The notes under the pieces are model-generated. The model saw only the letters and a list, made by a program, of their open reading frames with translations. It searched no databases and was not told where the DNA came from. A DNA stretch of 64,000 nt from Tricholoma matsutake (lineage: Eukaryota > Basidiomycota > Agaricomycetes > Agaricales > Tricholomataceae), in assembly GCA_026075535.2 (NCBI GenBank), contig AP026538.1, positions 11,904,001 to 11,968,000 on the forward strand, written 5' to 3'. This document shows, piece by piece, positions 25,202 to 35,138 of the stretch. A program made the translations under genes and the position numbers. Each line of letters begins with the position of its first letter. Position 1 is the stretch's first letter.

Positions 25202-26158
25202 ATGATGACATCACCACATAATCAGAACATCTGGAAGTCATATTCACAAAGAATTCTGATGTTCCAAGATGCATCCTTCAGAAAGTCAAAAAAACTTGCC
25301 CTAAAGTCACTAGCATCACATGACTGGGAGAGTGAAGAATTGTGTCCCTACACATTGGTGAGGTATGCTTGCAATTTCAATATCAAGTGCTTGGCTGGAT
25401 GTCAGTTATCAAAATCTTATCCTGAAGAATTCCTTACTGCCTCCTTCTACTTGGACCCATGGTAGGTTTCTCATTGATCCTTCTTTTGTTTGTCTGTTTT
25501 CTTCTCCTTGTTTCTCTGTGCTTCATCTTTGTTGTGGGGGGTATTCAAGACATCTCTGGATTTGATCCTTCTCGATCATCCACCGACATCTTCATCATCA
25601 CCAATGACCTCTCAAGTTGTTTGTTCTGTAAATCATCCAACTCCTGGGCCATCTATGTCACTGCATTTGAACAATGCACAGTTTCAGATTGTAGCAAGAT
25701 AAAAAGGTAAAGGTGGCAGAACTGTCATCAGGGGAATCCTTCATGGAACATAATCTGGATACTGCATTATATGTTGGATGTGGAAAAATAAATGGCAACC
25801 AAACACCCCAGGTCATCAATAGTTCATCCATAGCAAGTCAAAACAGGATTGGTTTGTGCACCATGCCATTGGCTGGATTCAGCTGAAAGAACAGTTCCAG
25901 TTTGAAAAATACCAATACTGCTGGAAATGTGGTCTTCCACAGAATGAATTCATTCCTATCACTCATCCAGTTTTCAAGCCAGGTGTCAAGTTGTTTGGTG
26001 CCTTTGATGACTTGACACCTTTATTGATATTGTACATCATCAATACAGAGGATATCTGGGCAAAAGCCTGCTCTGTTTTCTCAGGACTCAAAAGTAACAT
26101 GTCTCTTGATGAGATAACAAAGTGGCTGACAAAGGAGGACAAGGCCCATTTATTTTAA
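25202..26158 (+). pseudogene. C-terminal part of a RecQ-type helicase family gene, fuller copy
   Basis: Pieces in order: SLASHDWESEELCPYTLVRY (about 25300), SWAIYVTAFEQC (about 25650), GYCIICWMW (25754) and EKYQYCWKCGLPQNEFIPIT (about 25904), ending in LDEITKWLTKEDKAHLF (26158). Two Cys-x2-Cys motifs, a conserved His and a later Cys resemble the zinc-binding tail of RecQ-like helicases amplified in agaricomycetes. The catalytic part is not in this stretch. Stops (such as TAA before SGYCIICW) indicate a pseudogene or missed introns. This version retains what copies 1 and 3 have deleted, so it represents the older state. Confidence 0.5.
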
Positions 26159-26352
26159 AATGGATGGGAATTGGTTATTTGGTGTTGGATTACATACAAG
26201 AAAGAATTTAATGGATAAGTAGAATTAATAATGGGCTTCATATATTAACCCAAATACAGTGTTAATAGTTTCCTGTTCATTCTAAGTAATGACTGATATT
26301 ATATCATGATCTGCAACTCCCACCCCCACAGTCACACATTTTCCTGCACAGA

Positions 26353-26556
26353 ATGGTGAAAACTGACATGGCCAATATACCTATTACTAGAAGACAGCAC
26401 CTCAACAACTTATTAACATTACATAGACAAGCTAGAGAAATTATTCATTCAAAGAATAATAATTACATAGATAGACTGGACAGGGCCAGCACCAACATAC
26501 AGGGTGGGTGGGGTGAGAAACATGTAACCCAAGGACATAACATGACAGACTGTTGA
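26353..26556 (+). CDS. 67-codon frame, copy 2
   Basis: Same peptide as at 17913-18116. Followed, as there, by a second open stretch (26553-26753) on the plus strand. Confidence 0.5.
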   Translation: MVKTDMANIPITRRQHLNNLLTLHRQAREIIHSKNNNYIDRLDRASTNIQGGWGEKHVTQGHNMTDC

Positions 26557-26867
26557 ATAGTCCACTCCCCAAGCAATCAAAAATTGAGAAAGGTGTTAAG
26601 GCACAGCGGGGTCATACGAGGAAGAACCCTGGTAACATGGCCGAAGCAATGAAACCTCTATACCCGCCGAGGCAGTCCAACTGTGCCAAAATCCCATTCC
26701 CCAATCCTCAATGCAAGGTTCAGGAGCATCCAGTCATCTGCCATGAAGCATGAGGGCATTCATGGAAACCCAAGCCACACATCCCGTTTCCGGGGTGGGT
26801 TACCAATAAAATGATTTATTGCATGTAAAACATGTAGAGGTACACTAAATAAATGTATGAATGTCGG

Positions 26868-27040
26868 GAGGAACAACCAGAGAGAGGGGAACAACCAGAG
26901 AGGGGGGAGCAACTAGAGAGGGGAGAACAACCACAGAAGGGGGAACAACTAGAGAGGGGAGGACAACCACAGAGGGGGAACAACCAGAGAGGGGGAGCAA
27001 CTAGAGAGGGGAACAGCTAGAGAGTGGGGAACGACCCAGA
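26868..27040 (+). repeat. GGGGAACAACNAGAGAG minisatellite, copy 2
   Basis: Unit order and number look identical to 18428-18600. Confidence 0.5.
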
Positions 27041-27338
27041 CAACAAGATGGGGGGGGAAAGAAAGAAAGAGTGGGAAAAGATGGAAAGGATTGGATTGAT
27101 ATCAGTAAGGTATTCTAACTCAGCTTGACATGTGAATGATTTGGATGAATGTTGATGGACATTTGATGGGCATTGCTAGGCAATGCCTGACAATTTCGGA
27201 ACATGTTTGAACAAATTCATTCTTTCCCCCAACTTTCCCCCCTTCATCTGCTTTCTCGCACATCTCAAAATAATTCCTGTCCAGAGTTCTACACCTGTTC
27301 ATGCAAGTTTGGCTGAGGCTCTTGGGCAAACTTTTGCT

Positions 27339-29487
27339 ATGAATGCCAGTATAAATAAAAAAGCAGGGTATAATAACACAGTCCATGTAAGCCTTGGTGA
27401 CTTTTCCTCTCTTTTATCTCTCACTTTATTTTTACTGACCCTACAGATTGCATCACCTCCTGTAATTCACAGGGAAAAAATGACACATGTAAGCCATTTA
27501 CTCATTTCTCATGTTTCAATCCTCATTTTGATGGCTACTCATCTGCTTTTCTGACAAGATTGCAGTCCCCCCTCCTCCATACAAAACTCAAGGTTTGGCT
27601 ACCTTGCCAGAATTTGCTGTAAGTTGCTAAAACTAGTTAATTTTGCCTTTTGGGTTTAAGGTTAATTTTTCATCAGACACAGAGAGAACCTGTAGTGGAG
27701 GAGGATGAAAGTAGTGATGAGGACCCTCTTATCAATAAATTTGGCAAGGTATGCATCTCATACATTTTTTTACAATGCCCAGAATTGATATAAATTTTAT
27801 CTTTTTAGCGAGCACTGCAAAATAAGGAGGATGCTTCTCAATTGAAGAAACATAAGGACAATGGGCAGATCCGAAAACCAATTACTACAAAGGTTACTAA
27901 AGTAAGTACTAATTCATTTTGTCATTTTTACCTGGTAAATCATATATTCTAGCCTGCACCTTGCAAAATTCGTCGCCTAACCAAGTCCCATGCTCCTGAG
28001 GGAACCTCTGCTGGTGAGGGTCCTTTTGCAATGCCACCATCCACATCCCGTGTAAGTGATGATGAAAATTTGTTTTACTTGCATATGGCCTTACCATTTT
28101 CATTATAGGTTCAGGCATCAGAGAACAAGATGATTCGGCGTATGCAGCATGTAAGTTCTTTATTCTAATGCATCTTTGCTCATGTAATTAATTTTTATCA
28201 GCTTGATAAGCTAGGCATCTGAGGGTTTGAGCTTCCAGCTGGGTCAATCGCCTTGCAGGCCAATGCTAAAAACCGGGTGGAGGAATCTTATGATGCCCGG
28301 GTTTCACTACTCCGCACAAAGATTCATCAGGACAACAAGTATTCCGTCTTTCTCAGGCATCAGCCCTCTGAGCCCTGGTATGGGAAATATTCAAATGACT
28401 TCTTGTGGGGTAAGGACAAGGATGTTTGTTCAAATTGTGAGTGGCTCATTGCATTGTATAATTCATTTTTTTTATTTCTTTATTTATTATCAACTTTGGC
28501 TCAATTGCTTTCATAGGCAAGAATGGCTTCAGCATTGATGATGTGACCCTGGCCAACTTTTCTCTCCTCCGCATTGTAAATGGCAGCTTGGAAGCACTTT
28601 CAAACCTTAATACATTGAAACTTTCCTACAGAGCTGATGTGTGCCATCTCCACTGCCTACCTCATACAGTTGTACCTGGCATAGTCAAGTATGCTGGTAA
28701 CAACAGCATTTTCAATCACTCTGTCTACTTTCATCCTAACATCCGTACTGATGGTTGGGAAGAAGTCAAAAATTGGCATTACAAGATTCGGCAGTTTTCC
28801 CCTGGCATCCCTCCTCTGCCAGGCCAGCCCAAGTTCTGGCAACATGGTGTCCGAGGCTCAGAAGTCTCTCTTTTGCCTCCACAATTTTTTGATGCCTGGA
28901 TCTTATCTGTAAGCAAAGGTAAAACTTTGACTTTGGATCCTGCTGGAGCCACTGCTGGTCCATCTAATCATGCTTTGCATGTTTCTCCATCACCTGTTAC
29001 ATCCCTGTCATCTCTCAGTCCATCACCATTGCCTCCTCCTCATAACTCACCTCTCCCTGGTTTTCCTGCTTCTTCCAACACTGTGGATGCTAGTCATATG
29101 GCACCCAATACATCCAGCCTGCCAGGCTCCTTTCATGGCAGTTTGGGTGACACCACAAGTCTGTTGATCAAGAAGGAGATGTTAGAAACAGGTGGACCAG
29201 CTTTGCTCCAGGGTTCAGAGCGTGCATATGCTATGATGGATGTTGATGGGTTTGAATTGGTGGATAGTGGGGGCCTCTTTCAGCCATGTTCTCCATCACT
29301 TGACCCAACATTTGTCAGTGCCATGCCACAGGTCACACAGCTCCTGGCATCTCCTCCTGACTCACCTGCTCTGCCTGCCTCTGTGGGGAATCAAGATGTA
29401 ACCATAACAGATGATGAGAAGCAATTATGGACTGGCATGGGCCCATTGTCACTAGAGGATTTGGTGAATCTTGATGGGTTAAATTAG
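27339..29487 (+). pseudogene. Unknown multi-exon gene with acidic N-terminus and Ser/Pro-rich C-terminus
   Basis: Well-formed GT-AG introns (about 27387-27446, then others ending near 27676, 27808, 27951, 28108, 28201 and 28516) join exons encoding EEDESSDEDPLINKFGK, KKHKDNGQIRKPITTKVTK, ENKMIRRMQHLDKLGI, then ESYDARVSLLRTKIHQDNKY, and a long last exon (from about 28517) with VVPGIVKYAGNNSIFNHSVY and FWQHGVRGSEVSLLPPQFFD. That exon ends in a Ser/Pro-rich tail and VNLDGLN. One TGA (28219-28221) interrupts an exon at an arginine-like codon. The start is uncertain; ATG 27339 is only the nearest. I do not recognise the protein. Clean intron structure suggests a formerly expressed gene carried by the duplicated segment. 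Confidence 0.5.
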
Positions 29488-29680
29488 GCAGATATTCTGG
29501 TTACTAAAATACTTTGAATGCTTCCAGTTTTTGCATATATGAGTCCCTATACCTTTCTCTGTCCCCCACCCCCCTCCTTACACATCAATAAATTTTATTT
29601 CATATTGTATAATAAATATTAATCCCTAACTTTGGCCACTGTTTTTTTCAGAGTTGAGGTGCATCTGCAAAACATAAGTA

Positions 29681-29757
29681 TGTTTGTATGTGAGTGCCTC
29701 ACCTACTTAATGGAGCTTGCCTTATCCCAGGCTTTCACTCACTTATCTGAGTATATA
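29681..29757 (-). repeat. Short TA-MITE, copy 2 (inverted, partial)
   Basis: Contains TTTGTATGTGAGTGCCTCAC followed by AGCTTGCCTTATCCCAGGCT, the reverse complement of the interior of 32644-32779. The far arm is missing. Confidence 0.5.
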
Positions 29758-29829
29758 AGGTGCAGGGGGCTCATATCTAATAATTTGTTGAAAAGATATG
29801 AAATTTGTAGTCATAGGGTACATGTTTGG

Positions 29830-30062
29830 TGCAAAAGACTGGTCTTGACTGGGGGTATGTCCAGTCTCAACCAGTTATAGACTGGTTAGGGTAAGGACTG
29901 GTCTAGACCAGTTAATGGACCGAGACCAGACTGCTGATAACCAGTCCTTGGTGGTCTGGTCCTGGTCTTTGTTGCCTTGCACAGTAGACAGACCAGTTAC
30001 AGTCCTGGTCTTGTCGAAAAAGGCAAAAAGACTGGACTGGACCAGACCTTCAAACTCTAGAA
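29830..30062. repeat. Cluster of CTGGTC/GACCAG motifs
   Basis: More than ten copies of ACTGGTC/GACCAGT in both orientations, including the palindrome ACTGGTCTAGACCAGT at about 29897. It has the architecture of the subterminal clusters at 2487-2615, 12183-12300 and 36930-37130, with a different core word. No TIR or target duplication seen. Confidence 0.5.
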
Positions 30063-30132
30063 ACTATACCCTGCCAACTGTCACACAGCTGCTAGCTGTT
30101 CTGCTCTTTTTTTGGTCAAACTGTCTTGAAAT

Positions 30133-32643
30133 AGCAGGGGACACAGGTTCAACACCTGTCTTGGACTCTTGGCTTGGTCTTTGGCTCTGGCTCTTTCTGG
30201 ACTAGTCTATTGTTAGTTGCACTACAATTCCATAGTGCTTGCAAGAGCACAGCTAGGAATATGCCCAGCTTATCTTCAGATCCACTTCTTGCTACTGCAA
30301 AGAAGGCTAGGACACTTGCAGCCCAATCAAAGCAGTGTGCTAAACAGTGTGAAGTCCCAATACCTGGTATGTGTGCTCACTATTTCCTCTGATTGTTGAA
30401 ATCCATTCATACAATATCCTTAGGTCCCTCTCCTGTTGCACTGAATGTCACACCAGATTCAGCTTTGAATTATCCTTCTCCAGTTTGTATGTTAAGCATG
30501 ATCATAATGTTATGAATAAAACTGATGAGCATTTAGATCTCAACCATGCTCCACCTGCTGGGGAGGCTGGACCATCAAGGTTTCAGTTAACACCAGCATC
30601 TGATCCACAGACACTATCACAAATCATGAATGACTTCCATATATCTGTTCCTCCTGGTCTGTCTTCCCCCCCACCTGCCCATATCTCATCTGTCAGTACT
30701 GCAGTTTTTCCTTTTCCATGTACTCGAGGTGGTGGTCATTAGTATTTTGTGCAGTTCCAACATCCAAATTCCTTACTGACTATGTTCTTTGCAGTTGCAT
30801 ATACACCTAAAAGGACTGGCCATCATCATTATGCTGAACGTACACCTCTTGCCAAAAGAACTTGCATCACAATTTGGGCTACTCCTCCATCTGTTCATAT
30901 ACAACAATTACTTTCTCTGGATGTGAACATACAAAATCTATTGGATGATGATGAAATGCCCGAATGTCTTCCTAGATGATTGTTTCCAAATGCCCAAGTC
31001 TGATCTACTCCTGTTCATGGTACATCCTCCAATGATGTTTTTGGTCCTACTCCTTTTCCATTGCCTCCTTCCCCTGAACCCCAGGAATTTCCTATCCCTA
31101 ATCTTGACAACCACATACCTGCTCAGATTGTGTCAGGTGCTCGATACAGTACTAGAGATCATTGTGGTGCTAGGGGAAGGGCTGTTCATCCTTTAAATCC
31201 TCACCTGTTATGGTGCACAAAAGCAGGTCACTGGGTGCCTTCACATATATTTGGTCTACAAATGCAATGTGCACATTGTAGAGAAATGTGCAGTGCAGCT
31301 GCTCAATGGCGGTGAGCAGAAGCAGCAGTTGCACAAAGTCTAGCAGATCTCAACACAAACTTACCACCAAATCCTTCACCTGTTCCTCATGTTCATCAAA
31401 ATCCTGCACCTGCTTCTCAACCTGGAGTCCAGCTACAGCCTGATCCTGCTCCTAACAATGATCTACCCAATCATGATCCTCTTACTGATTTGGCAGTATC
31501 AGCTGAGGAGAGGGCACTATTGGCCACAGCCTGGCAGAAGATTATGGACATAAAGATGGAGCAGTGTAATCAGTGCCATGACAAGTGGTTTGATCTCAAT
31601 GTTCAGGATGGAGCCTGTGCTAAGTGCAGGAAGGATGACAAGTACAAACCATCAAACAAGATGTTTCCTGGAATACCTCCACCTGATCTTCCTGAGCTTT
31701 CTCAAATGGAAGAAATGCTCATTTCTCCTGTGCATGCATTGGTTCAGCTATGGCAATTCCATGGTGTCCAATTCAAGTATACTGGGCATATACATAACTT
31801 TCCTCAAGGAACATCGGTTTTACATCACAAACTTCCCTTGCTTCCCAAACATTGTGATATAATCATTATGCACCATGCTGGGGCAGAGCAGCAAACAGAT
31901 CTTGCTGTTTATGAGGATTTTCATGTAGGTCACCAAAATATTGAGGCATGGCTTCACTATCTAGAAGTTTCACATCCTACTTTTTGCAACAGAATGGTCG
32001 GAGTAGACTATAAACTTCTCAATCAGCTTCCTTTGGATGGTACTGTGCATCATCAATCGCAAACTATTGAACACCAAGAGTTGGATGATTTTGCAGCTCA
32101 GGAAACTGGCCCTCCAGAAGCTGAGACAGGAGATGATCAATATACAGATCATCAAGACCCTGTCTTTACACGAGGATTTGTACCCAATGTGCATACACAA
32201 GAGACAGAAATGCAGCAACTACACAATGCTACATTCAGCAATGACCAGCCTACTATTCTGACAATGCCTGAAACATGTGAAACTCTGATCAATGAGTATA
32301 CAGGTTGTGCCATCACAATAGATGCCTTTCCTACTCTTTTTTGTACTGGTGAAGCGGATATCACAGAGACAAGAAATATTGAGGTTTTGATGGAGGAATG
32401 GGCAACACATCTCATACACCTTGAAGGCAGCCACTTTGTACAACATCCACAGTTTCAATATTGGGGACTGAACACTGCTATGCAAAAGGCAGCCAAAAAA
32501 GCAACATTGTGGTACTTGACTACTCACAAACAGGATCACCAGCTGACTGTTGAGGATATACGTGAGATGCTTGACTCTGATAAGTCATATGTTGTCAATG
32601 TCTGGCCACATTACCATCCAGATCCAGAGCAAGAGGAGACTTA
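30133..32643 (+). mobile_element. Helitron derivative 2 (3'-truncated)
   Basis: Shares its 5' block with derivative 1 but keeps the next part of the protein, up to the Helitron N-terminal helicase-like domain, then stops at a MITE. The HUH and PIF1 parts are missing. The 5' block carries a 17-nt T-arm-like hairpin (ACAGG-TTCAACA-CCTGT). Confidence 0.5.
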
Positions 32644-32644
32644 G
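30261..32644 (+). pseudogene. Helitron N-terminal protein, cut off by a MITE
   Basis: After 5' exons (MPSLSSDPLLATAKKARTLA; later HHHYAERTPLAKRTCITIW) a long exon runs to 32644. It has a CxxC pair (QCNQCHDKWFDLNVQDGACA, KCRKDDKY), HALVQLWQFHGVQFKYTGHI followed by NFPQG, and LPLLPKHCDIIIMHH, the region preceding the helicase-like domain in fungal Helitrons. It then has DAFPTLFCTGEADITE and HPQFQYWGLNTAMQKAAKKA. An in-frame TGA near 31315 breaks the upstream part. The final stop TAG is made of the TA target site plus the first base of the MITE. No catalytic domain survives, so no activity is expected. Confidence 0.5.
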
Positions 32645-32779
32645 AACAATTTTGTATGTGAGTGCCTCACCTGAAGCATTAGGATTCATATATATGTACT
32701 TTAATAAGCATTGAGTGAAAGACTGGGATAAAGCAAGCTCCCCATTCCATAGGTGAGGCACTCACATACAAAATTGTTC
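32644..32779. mobile_element. 136-bp MITE with 29-bp perfect inverted ends
   Basis: The arms at 32644-32672 and 32751-32779 are perfectly inverted (outer part GAACAATTTTGTATGTGAGT) and flanked by TA at 32642-32643 and 32780-32781. A TA duplication suggests a Tc1/mariner-type helper. Related copies lie at 22458-22611 and 29681-29757. Confidence 0.5.
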
Positions 32780-33032
32780 TATAAGTCAACATTCTGAGAG
32801 GGGTGAGAAAGCAGATGATGGGGGGAAAGTTGGGGGAATGAATGAATTTGTTGAAATATGTGCCCAAATTGTCGGGTGTTGCCTAGCGACACCCATCAGA
32901 TGTCCATCAAAATTCATCCAAATCATTCACATGTCAAGCTGAGTTAAAATACTTGACTGATATCAATCCAATCCTTTTCATCTTTTCCCATTCTTTCTTT
33001 CTTTCCCCCCCCATCTCATTGTCTGGGTTCTT

Positions 33033-33575
33033 CCCCCCTCTCTAGTTGCTCCCCTCTCTAGTTGTTCCCCCTCTCTGGCTGTTCCCTCTCTGTGGTTGTC
33101 CTCCCCTCTCTAGTTGTTCCCCCTTCTCTGGTTGTTCCCCCTTCTCTGATTGTTCTCCCCTCTCTAGTTGCTCTGCCCCCTCTGGTTGGGCCCCCCTCTC
33201 TAGTTGCCCTGGTTGTTTCTCCCTCTCTAGTTGTTCCCCCTCTCTGGTTGTTCCCACCTCTCTAGTGGTTCCCCCCTCTCTAGTTGTGTCCCCCTCTCTA
33301 GTTGTTCCCCCTTCTCTGGTTGTTCTCCCCTCGCTAGTTGCGCTGCCCCCTCTGGTTGTGCCCCCCTCTCTAGTTGCCCTGGTTGTTTCTCCCTCTCTAG
33401 TTGTTCCCCCTCTCTGGTTGTTCCCACCTCTCTAGTGGTTCCCCCCTCTCTAGTTGTGTCCCCCTCTCTAGTTGTTCCCCCTTCTCTAGTTGTTCCCCCC
33501 TCTCTAGTTGTTCCCCCTTCTGTGGTTGTTACCCCTTCTCCAGTTGTTCCCCCCTCTCTGGTTGTTCCTCCCTAC
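33033..33575 (-). repeat. Expanded minisatellite with 180-bp higher-order period
   Basis: CCCCTCTCTAGTTGTTC-type units of 17-20 bp, about thirty copies. A larger block beginning at TTGCCCTGGTTGTTTCTCC (about 33203) repeats at about 33383, giving a 180-bp period. Frames through it on both strands are low-complexity by-products. Confidence 0.5.
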
Positions 33576-33883
33576 ATTTGTATATTTACTTAGTGTACCT
33601 CTACATGTTTTCCATGGCAATCAATCATTTTTATTGGTAACCCACCCCGGAAACGGGATGTGTGGCTTGGGTTTCCATGAATGCCCTCGTGCTTCATGGC
33701 AGATGACTGGATGCTCCTGAACCTTGCATTGAGGATTGGGGAATGGGATTTTGGCACAGTTGGACTGCCTCGGCGGGTATAGAGGTTTCATTGCTTCGGC
33801 CATGTTACCAGGGTTCTTCCTCGTATGACCCCGCTGTGCCTTAACACCTTTCTCAATTTTTGATTGCTTGGGGAGTGGACTAT

Positions 33884-34087
33884 TCAACAGTCTGTCATGT
33901 TATGTCCTTGGGTTACATGTTTCTCACCCCACCCACCCTGTATGTTGGTGCTGGCCCTGTCCAGTCTATCTATGTAATTATTATTCTTTGAATGAATAAT
34001 TTCTCTAGCTTGTCTATGTAATGTTAATAAGTTGTTGAGGTGCTGTCTTCTAGTAATAGGTATATTGGCCATGTCAGTTTTCACCAT
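33884..34087 (-). CDS. 67-codon frame, copy 3
   Basis: Identical peptide to 17913-18116. Same caution: conserved by duplication, translation unproven. Confidence 0.5.
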   Translation of the reverse strand: MVKTDMANIPITRRQHLNNLLTLHRQAREIIHSKNNNYIDRLDRASTNIQGGWGEKHVTQGHNMTDC

Positions 34088-34206
34088 TCTGTGCAGGAAA
34101 ATGTGTGACTGTGGGGGTGGGAGTTGCAGATCATGATATAATATCAGTCATTACAGGAAACTATTAACACTGTATTTGGGTTAATATATGAAGCTCATTA
34201 TTAATT

Positions 34207-34572
34207 CTACTTATCCATTAAATTCTTTCTTGTATGTAATCCAATACCAAATAACCAATTCTCATATATTGTAAAATAAATGGGGCTTGTAGACATGTTA
34301 CTTTTGAGCCCTGAGAAAACAGAGCAGGCTTTTGCCCAGATATCCTCTGTGTTGATGATGTACCATATCAGTAAAGGTGTCAAGTCATCAAAGGGACAAA
34401 CCAACTTGACACCTGGCTTGAAAACTGGATGAGTGATAGGAATGAATTCATTCTGTGGAAGACCACATTTCCAGCAGTATTGGTATTTTTCAAAATGGAA
34501 CTGTTGTTTCAGCTCTGATAACTGATATCCAGCCAAGCACTTAATATTGAAATTGCAAACATACCTCAGCAA
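34207..34572 (-). pseudogene. RecQ-type C-terminal zinc fragment, copy 3
   Basis: Encodes the same 121 residues as 17428-17793, with the same two deletions relative to 25202-26158. It carries the CWKCGLPQ motif and the HPVFKPGVK ... CPF continuation but no helicase core. Confidence 0.5.
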
Positions 34573-34649
34573 TGTGTAATGTTACTGTAGGGACACAATC
34601 CTTCATGTCACATGATGCTAATGACTTTAGGGCATGTTTTTTGGAATTA

Positions 34650-34986
34650 AAAAGAACAAAAAAAAGGTGATTCATCAGCACAAAGCTGCGCTATCACAGT
34701 TTTATATTTAGAGGTGGAGTAGTACCCTTTCCAACATCTACCCCTTGGTGTGATGTCATTTGGTGGCCTTGATCTGCCTATCTCTGCCTTTTCTATTTTT
34801 AGGCTATTATTTGATTTTTGCAATCTTCCCATATACTGGGCATTGGCAAAGGGGTCCTTAGAGTTTTCTCTTTGGATTTCACTTTGCTAGGTGTGCCTCC
34901 ACTCCCTGTAATATGTACCAGACTTTTAACTTTGGATTTCCCTTTGCTAGTCCACTAACTAAGTGGCTTCTAAGATTGCCCTTATA
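34650..34986 (+). mobile_element. Gypsy A 5' LTR, partial
   Basis: The part from GTCCTTAGAGTTTTCTCTTT (about 34854) to GATTGCCCTTATA (34986) is homologous to the 3' half of the Gypsy B LTRs (CTCCTTAGAGTTTTCTCTTT ... CCCTTACA). The left end is not defined and may have been removed by the inverted segment next to it. Confidence 0.5.
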
Positions 34987-35138
34987 GTAGAAAACACTCT
35001 CCCCAGGCTCAAGATTGTGAACATGCTGCCAAAATAGGCAGTACAGAGTAGACAATGCCTCCCAGACCTCAAACAACTCCCTACACACCGTTCCAGACAC
35101 CCCCACCTAAGTAATCGCTCCATGTGCTCCCTAGCACC

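Larger units (their letters stand above)
25290..28155 (+). repeat. Composite segment, copy 2 (direct)
   Basis: The most complete of three copies. Relative to copy 1 it has about 440 bp more in the RecQ-type part and an 11-bp insertion near 26280. From 26300 to 27560 only scattered differences are visible. Confidence 0.5.
32800..34640 (-). repeat. Composite segment, copy 3 (inverted, partial)
   Basis: Reverse complement of about 17355-18810. It shares with copy 1, and not copy 2, both deletions in the RecQ-type part, so it derives from the copy-1 lineage. Its minisatellite is three times longer. One end lies beside a MITE-capped Helitron, the other inside the LTR region of Gypsy A. Confidence 0.5.

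Noticed and set aside
18428..33575. CRISPR-like array
   Set aside because: Units are contiguous, variable and spacer-free, in a eukaryotic context.
33042..33593. Long Val/Pro/Ser and Glu/Gly/Arg repeat frames on both strands
   Set aside because: They are reading-frame by-products of the minisatellite and show no codon constraint.
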